A stretch of 64,000 bases of DNA from MFD09286-c1 sp963701015. Its GTDB lineage: Bacteria; Bacteroidota; Bacteroidia; Bacteroidales; DTGW01. A program made the translations under genes and the position numbers. Positions 18,544 to 27,053 of this stretch are shown here, piece by piece. The notes below the pieces were generated by a model. That model was given only the letters and a program-made list of their open reading frames with translations, was not told the origin of the DNA and did not search any database. The first letter of the stretch is position 1, and each line of letters starts with the position of its first letter. The stretch spans positions 3,224,001 through 3,288,000 of the forward strand of contig OY969556.1 in NCBI GenBank assembly GCA_963701015.1. The letters run 5' to 3'.

Positions 18544-18559
18544 TGCATTTATTATGCCA
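18544..18559 (-). promoter_or_regulatory. Sigma-54 promoter of glnK-amtB
   Basis: On the minus strand TGGCAT-N5-ATGCA matches the -24/-12 consensus TGGCAC-N5-TTGCW with correct spacing. Transcription would start near 18532, leaving a leader of about 118 bases before glnK. Confidence 0.7.
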
Positions 18560-18636
18560 AAATGATTAATTGCCTGTATATGAATTTTTTAAATAATTTT
18601 GAAGATTGAAAAACAAGGTTAAAAACGTCATTTGGA

Positions 18637-18650
18637 TGACAAAAATGTAA
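18637..18650 (-). promoter_or_regulatory. Candidate enhancer site, glnK proximal copy
   Basis: On the minus strand this reads TTACATTTTTGTCA. Its centre is about 85 bp upstream of the -24 element of the glnK promoter. It overlaps a separate small inverted repeat, GTCAT/ATGAC at 18627-18640. A second copy lies 30 bp further upstream, and two copies occur at matching distances before nifH. Confidence 0.6.
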
Positions 18651-18666
18651 TAGGTTGAATAAAAAG

Positions 18667-18680
18667 TTACATTTTTGTAA
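18667..18680. promoter_or_regulatory. Candidate enhancer site, glnK distal copy
   Basis: TTACATTTTTGTAA has symmetric ends (TTACA/TGTAA). It also forms a perfect 12-bp inverted repeat with the proximal copy (18639-18650 against 18667-18678). Its centre is about 114 bp upstream of the glnK -24 element. It could also act on the divergent nifA gene. Confidence 0.6.
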
Positions 18681-18739
18681 ATAAATTATATAATTTCATG
18701 AAAGATTGGCTAAAATAACATACTTTTGAATATAATTCA

Positions 18740-18747
18740 TAATTTTG
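18740..18747 (+). promoter_or_regulatory. Candidate -7 element for nifA
   Basis: TAATTTTG fits the Bacteroidota -7 consensus TAnnTTTG, 62 bases before the nifA ATG. The best TTTG upstream lies only 11 bases away, so the -33 element is not convincing. The rest of the 395-bp glnK-nifA gap (18415-18809) is occupied by the sigma-54 promoter and the enhancer sites described separately. Confidence 0.3.
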
Positions 18748-18809
18748 CAAGGGGGTAATAATAATTATTATCAATATTTTCATTTAAAATATTATTTATT
18801 GGGTTAATT

Positions 18810-20336
18810 ATGAAAACCAATGTAATTTCATTTTTATACGATATCAGTAAGGAGCTAAGAAAGGTTGACCATATTGAATCATCAGTATTGCCAATATTGT
18901 CGCGTATTGCTGATTATCTTGAAATTAGTTGTTGTGCAATTACAATTTTTAAACAAGATTCGGCTAATGTTGCTTTGGAAGAAGTTTATGGACTAGATAA
19001 TTTAGAAAAAAAGAAATTAATTGAAAAGTTACAGCAAGTTAAACCTAGGGTTTTGGATTCAGGTGAACCTATGTTGTTGCCAAAATTAACACACCAACCT
19101 CAATTTATAAAAAGTTCAAAAGACCTGGCTGATTTTTCATATGAAGTTTCGCTAATTTGTGTACCAATAAAAACCAACAATAAAATTCTTGGTTTATTTT
19201 CATTTAGCCTTGAATCATATGAAGCAATTTCATTTAAGCTCGAATTCAGGATACTAAATATTATTGGCAGTATGTTAGCTCATACAATTAGGGCTGCACA
19301 GGAAAATTTTGAAGAAATAATAAAACTCAGGAAGGAAAATATTAAACTCCATGACGCGTTAGAAGGAAGTTCTTTTGTTAATAAAGAAATTATAGGTAGT
19401 TCTGGAGCAATGCAAAATGTTTTTGACCTTATTAATAAGGTAGCAAAAACAAATGCAACGGTTTTGCTTCGAGGTGAAAGCGGTGTTGGGAAAGAAATGG
19501 TTGCGAATGCCATTCACAACAACAGCCCGAGGAAAAACAAAACTTTTATAAAAGTAAATTGCTCCGCATTGCCCGATACCTTAATTGAAAGTGAGCTTTT
19601 TGGACATGAGAAAGGCGCTTTTACCGGAGCGGATAGTTTGCACAAAGGCCGTTTCGAAGCTGCCGATGGCGGCACTATTTTTCTTGATGAAATTGGTGAT
19701 TTACCTTTAAGTACACAGGTAAAAATATTACGTATCTTACAGGAACGCGAGTTCGAACGCTTAGGGAGTTCAAAAACTATTAAAGTAGATGTTCGGGTTA
19801 TTGCTGCAACACACAGAAACCTTGAATCGTTAATTTTAAAGTGTGAATTCAGGGAAGATTTATATTACCGATTGAATGTATTTCCAATAATGTTGCCATC
19901 TTTAAGGGAAAGACCGACTGATATTCCAATTTTAGCCAATCATTTTATTGCTAAGAGTAATAAACGACATGGAACTGATATTAAAAGAATTTCAACTTCG
20001 GCAATAGATTTATTAATGGTATATCATTGGCCAGGCAATATCAGAGAATTGGAAAATGTAATAGAAAGAGCTTCAATTTTAAGCTTGGATGGTGTTATAC
20101 GTTCATCTGATTTACCGCCAACACTTCAAACAGCTGAATCGTCAGGAACTAAACTCGAAGGCACTTTGGAAGATATTCTTGGAAATGTTGAAAAACAAGT
20201 AATTATTGACAATTTAATAATTACTAAAGGTAATACGAATGAAACTGCAAAAAATTTGAATATTACCGAAAGGATATTGCGCCTGCGTTTAAACAAGTAT
20301 GAAATTGACCCAAAAAGGTTTAAAAAAGCAAATTGA
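18810..20336 (+). CDS. nifA: NifA, sigma-54-dependent activator of nif genes
   Basis: The 508-residue protein has the NifA layout: GAF domain (about residues 15-165), a short linker, an AAA+ domain (about 195-430) and a Fis-type HTH at the C-terminus (about 465-505). Walker A is GESGVGKE, the sigma-54 contact loop GAFTGA is intact, Walker B is GGTIFLDEIGD, and the arginine-finger region FREDLYYRLNVFP is present. No NifL gene is adjacent. It lies directly upstream of nifH on the same strand and divergent from glnK-amtB, so it is the natural candidate for the paired enhancer sites at both promoters. Confidence 0.92.
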   Translation: MKTNVISFLYDISKELRKVDHIESSVLPILSRIADYLEISCCAITIFKQDSANVALEEVYGLDNLEKKKLIEKLQQVKPRVLDSGEPMLLPKLTHQPQFIKSSKDLADFSYEVSLICVPIKTNNKILGLFSFSLESYEAISFKLEFRILNIIGSMLAHTIRAAQENFEEIIKLRKENIKLHDALEGSSFVNKEIIGSSGAMQNVFDLINKVAKTNATVLLRGESGVGKEMVANAIHNNSPRKNKTFIKVNCSALPDTLIESELFGHEKGAFTGADSLHKGRFEAADGGTIFLDEIGDLPLSTQVKILRILQEREFERLGSSKTIKVDVRVIAATHRNLESLILKCEFREDLYYRLNVFPIMLPSLRERPTDIPILANHFIAKSNKRHGTDIKRISTSAIDLLMVYHWPGNIRELENVIERASILSLDGVIRSSDLPPTLQTAESSGTKLEGTLEDILGNVEKQVIIDNLIITKGNTNETAKNLNITERILRLRLNKYEIDPKRFKKAN

Positions 20337-20453
20337 AAATTTTACAAAATTGTATTATGATATTGTAATCAAATAAAGCTTTAGAAATTTTTCTTAATTT
20401 CTATATATACTAATAATTACGCATCAATTCAACAATTCAAAAGAAAGACATAC

Positions 20454-20467
20454 TTACATTTTCGTAT
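20454..20467 (+). promoter_or_regulatory. Candidate enhancer site, nifH distal copy
   Basis: TTACATTTTCGTAT, centred about 114 bp upstream of the nifH -24 element. It lies in a longer direct repeat with the proximal copy (ATACTTACATTTT at 20450 and 20481, 31 bp apart). Confidence 0.6.
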
Positions 20468-20484
20468 CTTTTCAACTACAATAC

Positions 20485-20498
20485 TTACATTTTTGCAC
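20485..20498 (+). promoter_or_regulatory. Candidate enhancer site, nifH proximal copy
   Basis: TTACATTTTTGCAC, centred about 83 bp upstream of the nifH -24 element. Together with the distal copy it repeats the geometry seen upstream of glnK to within 1-2 bp. No classical TGT-N10-ACA site is visible in 20401-20570. Confidence 0.6.
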
Positions 20499-20573
20499 AT
20501 TCTCCTTTCTATTTTAATAATTCTATTTAAATACATTCACATATAACTATCACAATCAATGCTTTGCGTCATT

Positions 20574-20589
20574 TGGCACAACTTATGAT
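20574..20589 (+). promoter_or_regulatory. Sigma-54 promoter of the nif operon
   Basis: TGGCAC-N5-ATGAT: the -24 half is perfect, the -12 half keeps TG at the right spacing but departs from TTGCA. Initiation would fall near 20600, about 19 bases before the nifH ATG. The weak -12 element suggests strong dependence on the activator. Confidence 0.6.
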
Positions 20590-20618
20590 AAAGCCAATAT
20601 GAAATAAAACTGATAGGT

Positions 20619-21443
20619 ATGAGAAAAATAGCAATTTATGGAAAAGGTGGAATAGGAAAATCTACCACGACACAAAACACGGTAGCAGGACTTGTGGAAA
20701 TGGGCAAAAACGTAATGGTTGTGGGTTGTGACCCAAAGGCTGATTCAACACGGTTGTTATTAGGAGGTTTAGCTCAAAAAACAGTACTTGATACATTGCG
20801 TGAAGAAGGTGAAGATCTTGAACTTGAAGATGTTTTAAAATTGGGATATAAGGCAACCCGATGTGTTGAATCAGGCGGTCCTGAACCAGGAGTTGGTTGT
20901 GCCGGCCGTGGAATTATTACTTCCATTAACCTGCTCGAACAACTTGGCGCTTATGACCCGGATAAAAAAATCGACTACGTTTTTTACGATGTATTAGGAG
21001 ATGTTGTTTGCGGCGGGTTTGCAATGCCAATCCGTGATGGAAAAGCCGAAGAAATATACATTGTTTGTTCAGGCGAAATGATGGCAATGTATGCAGCCAA
21101 TAACATTTGTAAAGGTATTGTAAAATTTGCCGAAGCAGGTGTAGTAAGGTTAGGTGGTATAATTTGCAACAGCCGTAAAGTTGATAATGAACAATCGATG
21201 ATTGAAGAATTTGCACAAAGGTTGGGTACACAAATGATTCATTTCGTTCCGCGTGACAATATGGTTCAAAAAGCTGAAATTAATAGAAAAACAGTTATAG
21301 AGTTTGAACCAACACATTCACAAGCTGACGAATATCGCGCTTTGTGCCGTAAAATTGATCAAAACAAAATGTTGGTTATTCCTAAACCTCTCACAATGCC
21401 GGAACTCGAAGAGTTATTAATCAACTATGGATTAAACAACTAA
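20619..21443 (+). CDS. nifH: Nitrogenase iron protein NifH
   Basis: The 274-residue dinitrogenase reductase carries the P-loop GKGGIGKST, the 4Fe-4S ligands Cys94 (GVGCAGRG) and Cys131 (DVVCGGFAMP), and Arg97, the residue that ADP-ribosylation targets in other bacteria. It hydrolyses ATP and passes electrons to the NifDK component, and is also needed for cofactor and P-cluster maturation. It is the first gene of the nif operon. The gap to nifI1 is only 31 bases. Confidence 0.97.
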   Translation: MRKIAIYGKGGIGKSTTTQNTVAGLVEMGKNVMVVGCDPKADSTRLLLGGLAQKTVLDTLREEGEDLELEDVLKLGYKATRCVESGGPEPGVGCAGRGIITSINLLEQLGAYDPDKKIDYVFYDVLGDVVCGGFAMPIRDGKAEEIYIVCSGEMMAMYAANNICKGIVKFAEAGVVRLGGIICNSRKVDNEQSMIEEFAQRLGTQMIHFVPRDNMVQKAEINRKTVIEFEPTHSQADEYRALCRKIDQNKMLVIPKPLTMPELEELLINYGLNN

Positions 21444-21474
21444 AAAACAAACTAAATATTAGGAGGATACAATT

Positions 21475-21801
21475 ATGTTTATGATTAGGGCAATAGTTAG
21501 GCCGGAGAAGGCCACACCGGTAATGCGGGCATTGTTTGAAAACGGTTTCCCCGCAGTTACAAAAATTGCAGTGTATGGTCGTGGGAAACAGCGTGGATTG
21601 AAAGTTGGTGATATTACCTACGATGAATTAAGCAAAACGCAATTAATGATAGTGGTGAAAGATTCAGATAAAGAAATAGTGGTTCAAACTATTTTAGAAA
21701 ATGCTATAACAAGTCCAAAAGGACAGTTTGGCGATGGTAAAATATTTATTTCACCAGTGCTTGATGCTTATACCATAAGTAAAGGAACTAAGGAATTGTA
21801 A
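21475..21801 (+). CDS. nifI1: NifI1, PII-like nitrogenase switch-off protein
   Basis: The 108-residue product is a PII-family protein of the NifI1 class: MIRAIVRPEKATPVMRALFENGFPAVTK, a T-loop with YGRGKQRGLKVGDITYDEL, and GDGKIFISPVLDAYTI at the end. In methanogens NifI1 and NifI2 form a complex that binds NifDK and blocks NifH docking when 2-oxoglutarate is low. Its place between nifH and nifD is diagnostic. A strong ribosome-binding site, AGGAGG, lies 7-12 bases before the ATG, unusual for this genome. Confidence 0.94.
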   Translation: MFMIRAIVRPEKATPVMRALFENGFPAVTKIAVYGRGKQRGLKVGDITYDELSKTQLMIVVKDSDKEIVVQTILENAITSPKGQFGDGKIFISPVLDAYTISKGTKEL

Positions 21802-21892
21802 AACAATTATTCAAATAGCCAATGTGCTAATGTTTTATATCAATTTAAAATATGAATTATAGCATTTGAGCAAAAAGTAAATATTCTCAATT

Positions 21893-22279
21893 ATGAAAAT
21901 GATAGAAGCAATAATAAGGATGGCCAAAATAAATGAAACAAAGATAGCGCTTGCTGCTGCCGGGTTACCTTCATTTATGGCCTCAGGCGAAGTTCAGGGA
22001 CGCGGCCGTGGCAGAGGCATTGGCTCACGCTACCAGGAAATAATGAATGATCCTGAATTAAGCGAAACTTTGAAAGAAACAATGGGCGCTGAACCGCGCT
22101 TGAAAACTAAAAGAATGCTAACCCTTGTGGTTACTGATGAAAAACTTGATTTAGCCGTTGAAACAATAATAAAAGTAAACAAAACCGGTAACAGCGGCGA
22201 TGGTAAAATATTCGTTCAGCCGGTTGCAGAATCATTCCAGGTTAGAACAGGGGATAGTGGCGATAAGGTACTTGATTAA
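21893..22279 (+). CDS. nifI2: NifI2, PII-like nitrogenase switch-off protein
   Basis: The 128-residue partner of NifI1. It has a longer T-loop with SGEVQGRGRGRGIGSRYQEI and RLKTKRMLTLVV, and the C-terminal GNSGDGKIFVQPVAESFQVRTG signature. The long T-loop distinguishes NifI2 from NifI1 and GlnK. It lies 91 bases after nifI1 and 12 bases before nifD, so it is probably translated together with the catalytic subunit it inhibits. Confidence 0.94.
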   Translation: MKMIEAIIRMAKINETKIALAAAGLPSFMASGEVQGRGRGRGIGSRYQEIMNDPELSETLKETMGAEPRLKTKRMLTLVVTDEKLDLAVETIIKVNKTGNSGDGKIFVQPVAESFQVRTGDSGDKVLD

Positions 22280-22291
22280 ACAGGAGGAATT

Positions 22292-23929
22292 ATGAATACG
22301 TATGAAAAAGAATTGCCCGATCCGTCGGGACTGAAGAAAGAAATACTGGCGAGGTATCCTTCAAAATTGGCAAAAAAAAGGGAAAAGCAACTGGTAATTG
22401 TCGATCCGGATAAAGAACAACAGATACAAGCTAACGTTAGAACCGTTCCGGGAATTATATCCCAAAGAGGTTGTACTTACGCAGGTTGCAAAGGGGTTGT
22501 TCTTGGCCCGTCACGCGACATTTTAAACCTTGTTCATGGTCCAATTGGTTGCTCATTTTATGCATGGCTTACGCGTCGAAATCAAACTCAACCAGAAACG
22601 ACTGACAGTCCAAACTTTATGATGTATTCCCTTTCAACTGATATGCAGGATTCAAATATCGTATTCGGAGGAGAACCAAAGTTGAAAGAAGCAATTCGCG
22701 AAGCTGTAAAGGTTTTTAACCCAAAAGCAATAGGTATTTTTTCAACCTGTCCTGTAGGCTTGATTGGTGACGATGTTCATGCGGTTGCACGGGATATGAA
22801 AGAAGAATTGGGCATCAATATTTTTGGCTTCAGTTGCGAAGGTTATAAAGGCGTAAGTCAAAGTGCCGGACACCACATTGCAAACAACGGTTTGTTTAAA
22901 CATGTTATCGGTCTTGACGATAGCGGTGCCGGTGCAAAAGGTAAGTTCAGGATTAATATGCTTGGTGAATATAATATCGGCGGCGATGCTTTTGAAATTG
23001 AAAGAATTTTCGAAAAGGTTGGGATTACATTGGTTGCATCGTTCAGTGGCAACTCAACTTTAAAACAATTCGAAACTGCACATACTGCCGATTTAAATAT
23101 CGTCATGTGCCATCGTTCAATTAACTACATGGCCGAAATGATGGAAAAGAAATTCGGGATACCCTGGATTAAAGTAAACTTTATTGGTGCTGCTGCAACA
23201 GCAAAATCATTAAGAAAAATTGGCGAATACTTCGAAGACGCAGATTTGAAGAAAAAGATAGAAGAAGTAATTGCTGAGGAAACACCTTTTGTTGATAAGG
23301 TAATTAATGAAATTTATCCCAGAACGAAAGGGAAATTAGCCATGATGTTTGTTGGAGGCTCTCGCGCCCATCATTACCAGGAATTGTTCAACGAATTAGG
23401 AATGAAAACAGTTTCTGCCGGTTATGAATTCGGACATCGTGATGATTATGAAGGAAGAAAAGTAATTCCAACAATATCTGTAGATGCCGATAGTAGAAAT
23501 ATTGAAGAGCTACATGTTGAAGCTGACCCCACAAGGTTTAAACCACGCAGGACTGAAGCCCAATTGGATGACTATAAAAAACGTGTTGATGAAGTTGGCG
23601 ATTATCACGGTATGATGCCCGATATGAGGAAAAACGCTTTGATGATTGACGATGTGAACCATTGGGAAACAGAGAAACTTATTGAATTTTATAAACCCGA
23701 CATTTTCTGTGCAGGTATTAAAGAAAAATATGTGGTACAAAAATTAGGAATACCAATGAAACAGTTACACAGTTACGATTATGGCGGACCCTATGCCGGT
23801 TTTAAAGGTGCTATAAATTTTTACGAAGATATTAGCAGCATGGTTAGTGCCACAGTATGGAAGCATATCCAGGCACCCTGGGAAACACACAAACAGTTGG
23901 AGGCCAACTTTGTAATTGATATTGTTTAA
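22292..23929 (+). CDS. nifD: Nitrogenase MoFe protein alpha subunit NifD
   Basis: The 545-residue subunit keeps P-cluster ligands Cys61, Cys87 and Cys153, the FeMo-cofactor ligands Cys273 (VMCHRSINY) and His493 (QLHSYDYGG), and the second-sphere residues Val69, Gln190, His194 and Arg358. Relative to Azotobacter numbering His493 is displaced by about 51 residues, reflecting the insertion of clostridial and methanogen enzymes. These residues support a Mo-type rather than V- or Fe-only enzyme, and no anfG/vnfG subunit is encoded nearby. A strong AGGAGG lies just before the ATG. A 215-base structured spacer separates it from nifK. Confidence 0.96.
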   Translation: MNTYEKELPDPSGLKKEILARYPSKLAKKREKQLVIVDPDKEQQIQANVRTVPGIISQRGCTYAGCKGVVLGPSRDILNLVHGPIGCSFYAWLTRRNQTQPETTDSPNFMMYSLSTDMQDSNIVFGGEPKLKEAIREAVKVFNPKAIGIFSTCPVGLIGDDVHAVARDMKEELGINIFGFSCEGYKGVSQSAGHHIANNGLFKHVIGLDDSGAGAKGKFRINMLGEYNIGGDAFEIERIFEKVGITLVASFSGNSTLKQFETAHTADLNIVMCHRSINYMAEMMEKKFGIPWIKVNFIGAAATAKSLRKIGEYFEDADLKKKIEEVIAEETPFVDKVINEIYPRTKGKLAMMFVGGSRAHHYQELFNELGMKTVSAGYEFGHRDDYEGRKVIPTISVDADSRNIEELHVEADPTRFKPRRTEAQLDDYKKRVDEVGDYHGMMPDMRKNALMIDDVNHWETEKLIEFYKPDIFCAGIKEKYVVQKLGIPMKQLHSYDYGGPYAGFKGAINFYEDISSMVSATVWKHIQAPWETHKQLEANFVIDIV

Positions 23930-23957
23930 TTTGTCCCTTTTTCCCCCTATATAAGGC

Positions 23958-24113
23958 ACCCGGGACTCGAAGGTTCTGAATTTTCAGGGCTTTCCCCGAC
24001 CGGGTTATTAAAAAGGTTCTAAAAATAAATAGCTTGCGGTTAATGCTGTGAAAACCGATGCACTGTGAGGTGCATATCGGAACCGTGGAGCAGCAAAAAC
24101 TGCTCCTGGTGCC
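23958..24113 (+). other. Structured nifD-nifK spacer with multiple hairpins
   Basis: The 215-base nifD-nifK gap is unusually long. It can form an outer stem ACCCGG (23958-23963) with CCGGGT (24000-24005) enclosing CTGA/TCAG (23976-23987), a hairpin CCGATGCAC (24055-24063) with GTGCATATCGG (24070-24080, two-base bulge), and a perfect GGAGCAG/CTGCTCC hairpin (24087-24093 with 24100-24106). It has no T-run typical of a terminator. It may stabilise or process the mRNA between the two subunit genes, or be a small RNA or regulatory element. Confidence 0.55.
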
Positions 24114-24144
24114 GATAATTTAAATAAAACTAAAAAATACGAAT

Positions 24145-25527
24145 ATGTTATTACGTCATACTTCTGCTGATTTAGTTGAGCGCAAGGCGCTTACAATCAA
24201 CCCAGCCAAGACATGCCAACCTGTTGGCGCTATGTATGCCGCTCTTGGTGTTCGGGGATGCTTGCCTCATAGTCATGGTTCACAAGGTTGCTGCTCTTAT
24301 CACCGAAGCGCACTTACGCGACATTATAAAGAACCTGTAATGGCTTCAACCAGCTCATTTACCGAAGGTACATCAGTTTTTGGCGGACAAGCAAACATGC
24401 TACAATCAATTGAAACCATTTTCTCGGTTTACGACCCTGATATTGTTGCAGTTCATACAACCTGCCTTAGTGAAACCATAGGGGACGACCTCAACCAGAT
24501 TTTACAAAAAGCACGTGAAGAAGGCAAAGTGCCGAAGGGAAAACATGTTCTTCATTGCCATACACCAAGTTATGTTGGTTCGCATGTAACCGGATATTCA
24601 AATATGGTAATGGGTTTGGTTTCTTATTTCGCACAAAACACAGGGGTGCCAAACTACCAGGTAAACCTTATCAGTGGATGGGTTGAGCCAAGCGATATGC
24701 GAGAAATAAAAAGAATTGCAAAAAAATTGCAAGCCAATACTATAATGTTCCCTGATACTTCAGGTATTTTAGATGGACCGCTTACAGGTAAATTCAATAT
24801 GCACCCAAAAGGCGGGGCGACAATCCCGGAACTGATTAGCGCAGGTGATGCAAAGTTCACTATCGGGCTTGGTCAATTTGCAACTGAGGAAGCTGCTAAA
24901 AAACTTGAATACAAATGCAAAGTTAAATATGATATAACGGACCTTCCAATTGGATTGGAAGCTACAGACCGCTTTATTACCATGTTAAGCAGATATGCCA
25001 ATGTTAAAGTGCCACAATCACTTACCAACGAAAGAGGCCGTTTGATAGATGTTATTGCTGATATGCAAAAGTATTTCTATGGCAAACGTGTAGCGCTCTT
25101 CGGCGATCCTGACTGGTTAATTCCTTTAACAGAATTTTTGGTAATGCTCGATATGAAGCCGGTTTATATTGTTAGCGGAACTCCTGGCAAAATTTTTGAT
25201 TCGCGCTTGAAAAATATTCTGGGAGAAAAAGTTCCTGAAGCAAAATACAAAAACGGTGAAGTTGCTGATATGTTTCTTTTGCACCAATGGATTAAACAGG
25301 AAAAAGTTGATTTGCTCATTGGTAATACTTATGGCAAATACATTGCCCGAGATGAAGATATTCCTTTTGTACGTTTCGGTTTCCCTATTGTTGATAGGAT
25401 TGGGCATAGTTACTTCCCAACTGTAGGCTATCATGGAGGTATAAGAATTCTTGAAAAAATACTAAGTGCCTTAATGGACAGGATTGACAGGGATGCACCT
25501 GAAGCCAAACTTGAATTGGTAATGTAA
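24145..25527 (+). CDS. nifK: Nitrogenase MoFe protein beta subunit NifK
   Basis: The 460-residue subunit is the short form without the N-terminal extension of proteobacterial NifK, as in clostridia. P-cluster cysteines are Cys24 (PAKTCQPVGAM), Cys49 (GSQGCCSYHR) and Cys107 (HTTCLSETIGDD). The start at 24145 is supported because homologues begin at the same place relative to the ERKALTINPAKTC block. It forms the alpha2-beta2 heterotetramer with NifD and houses half of each P-cluster. It is separated from nifD by the hairpin-rich spacer and from nifE by another spacer with a strong hairpin. Confidence 0.96.
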   Translation: MLLRHTSADLVERKALTINPAKTCQPVGAMYAALGVRGCLPHSHGSQGCCSYHRSALTRHYKEPVMASTSSFTEGTSVFGGQANMLQSIETIFSVYDPDIVAVHTTCLSETIGDDLNQILQKAREEGKVPKGKHVLHCHTPSYVGSHVTGYSNMVMGLVSYFAQNTGVPNYQVNLISGWVEPSDMREIKRIAKKLQANTIMFPDTSGILDGPLTGKFNMHPKGGATIPELISAGDAKFTIGLGQFATEEAAKKLEYKCKVKYDITDLPIGLEATDRFITMLSRYANVKVPQSLTNERGRLIDVIADMQKYFYGKRVALFGDPDWLIPLTEFLVMLDMKPVYIVSGTPGKIFDSRLKNILGEKVPEAKYKNGEVADMFLLHQWIKQEKVDLLIGNTYGKYIARDEDIPFVRFGFPIVDRIGHSYFPTVGYHGGIRILEKILSALMDRIDRDAPEAKLELVM

Positions 25528-25593
25528 ATAAATGATAGTTGAAATGGGGTTTAAATTAGTAATATTAGTTAGTGTTTAATTTTTATCTACTGT

Positions 25594-25632
25594 GCCGTAC
25601 CTCCGGATATGAGGTGTTTTAAGAGGTACGGC
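25594..25632 (+). other. Strong hairpin in the nifK-nifE spacer
   Basis: GCCGTACCTC (25594-25603) pairs perfectly with GAGGTACGGC (25623-25632) across a 19-base loop. No T-run follows, so it is not an obvious full terminator. It may attenuate readthrough into nifE or protect the 3' end of the nifHDK message. Confidence 0.6.
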
Positions 25633-25666
25633 CAGCCGGATAGAATTATAACAAAATTTTAGGGAA

Positions 25667-27001
25667 ATGGGAACATTTATAATTGAACGGGAAAAGCAGA
25701 TTACGCGAAAAAACGGCAAAACAATCGATATTGATTGTGCAAAAGCGAGTGTTGCAGGTTCGGTAAGCCAAAGGGCTTGTGTTTTTTGCGGTTCAAGAGT
25801 TGTTCTTTATCCTATTGCCGATGCATTGCATTTGGTGCACGGACCAATCGGCTGCGCTTCATACACCTGGGATATCCGGGGTTCGCTTTCATCAGGACCG
25901 CAAATTAACCGTTTGAGTTTTTCCACTGATTTGCGCGAAAAACATATTGTTTTTGGCGGAGAGAAAAAACTTTACGGTGCATTGATAGAATTAATTGAAA
26001 CCTATAAACCAAAGGCAGCATTTGTTTATTCAACCTGTATAGTTGGAATTATAGGTGACGATGTTGATGCTGTTTGCCGTAAAGTTGGTAAAGAAACTGG
26101 TATTGATGTAATATCAGTTCAGGCCGAAGGTTTTAACGGTACAAAAAAAGATGGTTACAAAATAGCCTGTGAAGCCTTATTGAAACTGATAGGCACTGAT
26201 AGTTCAACCGAAAAAGTCCCGTTAAGTATAAATATCCTGGGCGATTTCAATCTTGCCGGAGAATTGTGGATTCTGGCTGATTATTATAAAAAAATAGGCA
26301 TCAACATAGTATCTCGCTTTACGGGTGACGGACGTGTTGATGAAATAAGAAAAGCACATACAGCACAACTCAATGTAGTTCAATGTTCAGGCTCAATGAC
26401 CTATTTGGCAAAGGCAATGCAGGAAAAATATTGTATTCCATATATAAGGGTTTCGTACTTTGGAATTGAAGATTTGAGCAATGCACTATACGAAACTGCT
26501 GCCTACTTTAAACGCAACGATTTGATAGAAATGGCCAGGAAACTTGTAAGTTCTGAGCTGGCTACTCTTATCCCCGCTTTAAAACCATATCGCGAAAAGC
26601 TCGAAGGCAGAAAAGCTGCCATATACGTGGGAGGTGCTTTTAAGGCAATATCATTGGTTAAAGCCTTAAGGCTAATTGGAGTTAAAACTGTGGTGGCAGG
26701 CTCACAAACCGGCAACACTGACGATTACAGGTTAATCCAGGAAGTTTGTGATGAAGGAACCATAATTGTTGATGATTCGAACCCTATTGAATTGCAACAA
26801 TTTGTTAGGGAAACAGGGGCTGACATTTTCATAGGTGGTGTTAAGGAACGCCCGATTGCCCATAAATTGGGAATTGGTTTTTGCGACCATAACCACGAAC
26901 GTAAAGAAGCTCTTGCAGGATATGAAGGCATGCTCAATTTCGCCAAAGAAATATATGCTACTGCAACCAGCCCGGTTTGGCAATTTGTAAAACGAAAATA
27001 A
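25667..27001 (+). CDS. nifE: Nitrogenase cofactor scaffold NifE
   Basis: The 444-residue protein is related to NifD but lacks the cofactor ligands. It keeps cysteines in QRACVFCGSRVVLYPIADALHLVHGPIGCASYTWDIRG and in STCIVGIIGDDVDAVC that bind the P-cluster-like 4Fe-4S cluster in NifEN. The DIRG after the second cysteine block and TGNTDDYRL fit NifE rather than NifD. With NifN it forms the scaffold on which the NifB-cofactor is converted to FeMo-co with Mo and homocitrate. The next gene, 52 bases on, is the unrecognised repeat protein. Confidence 0.94.
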   Translation: MGTFIIEREKQITRKNGKTIDIDCAKASVAGSVSQRACVFCGSRVVLYPIADALHLVHGPIGCASYTWDIRGSLSSGPQINRLSFSTDLREKHIVFGGEKKLYGALIELIETYKPKAAFVYSTCIVGIIGDDVDAVCRKVGKETGIDVISVQAEGFNGTKKDGYKIACEALLKLIGTDSSTEKVPLSINILGDFNLAGELWILADYYKKIGINIVSRFTGDGRVDEIRKAHTAQLNVVQCSGSMTYLAKAMQEKYCIPYIRVSYFGIEDLSNALYETAAYFKRNDLIEMARKLVSSELATLIPALKPYREKLEGRKAAIYVGGAFKAISLVKALRLIGVKTVVAGSQTGNTDDYRLIQEVCDEGTIIVDDSNPIELQQFVRETGADIFIGGVKERPIAHKLGIGFCDHNHERKEALAGYEGMLNFAKEIYATATSPVWQFVKRK

Positions 27002-27053
27002 GGCTTTTGCCTATTTATAATATGCTTTTAATACAAATAAACAATTTACTAAT

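Noticed and set aside
22292..25527. Possible alternative (V or Fe-only) nitrogenase
   Set aside because: No delta subunit gene, two NifI genes in the Mo-type position, nifE/nifN present and Mo-type residues around both cofactor ligands.
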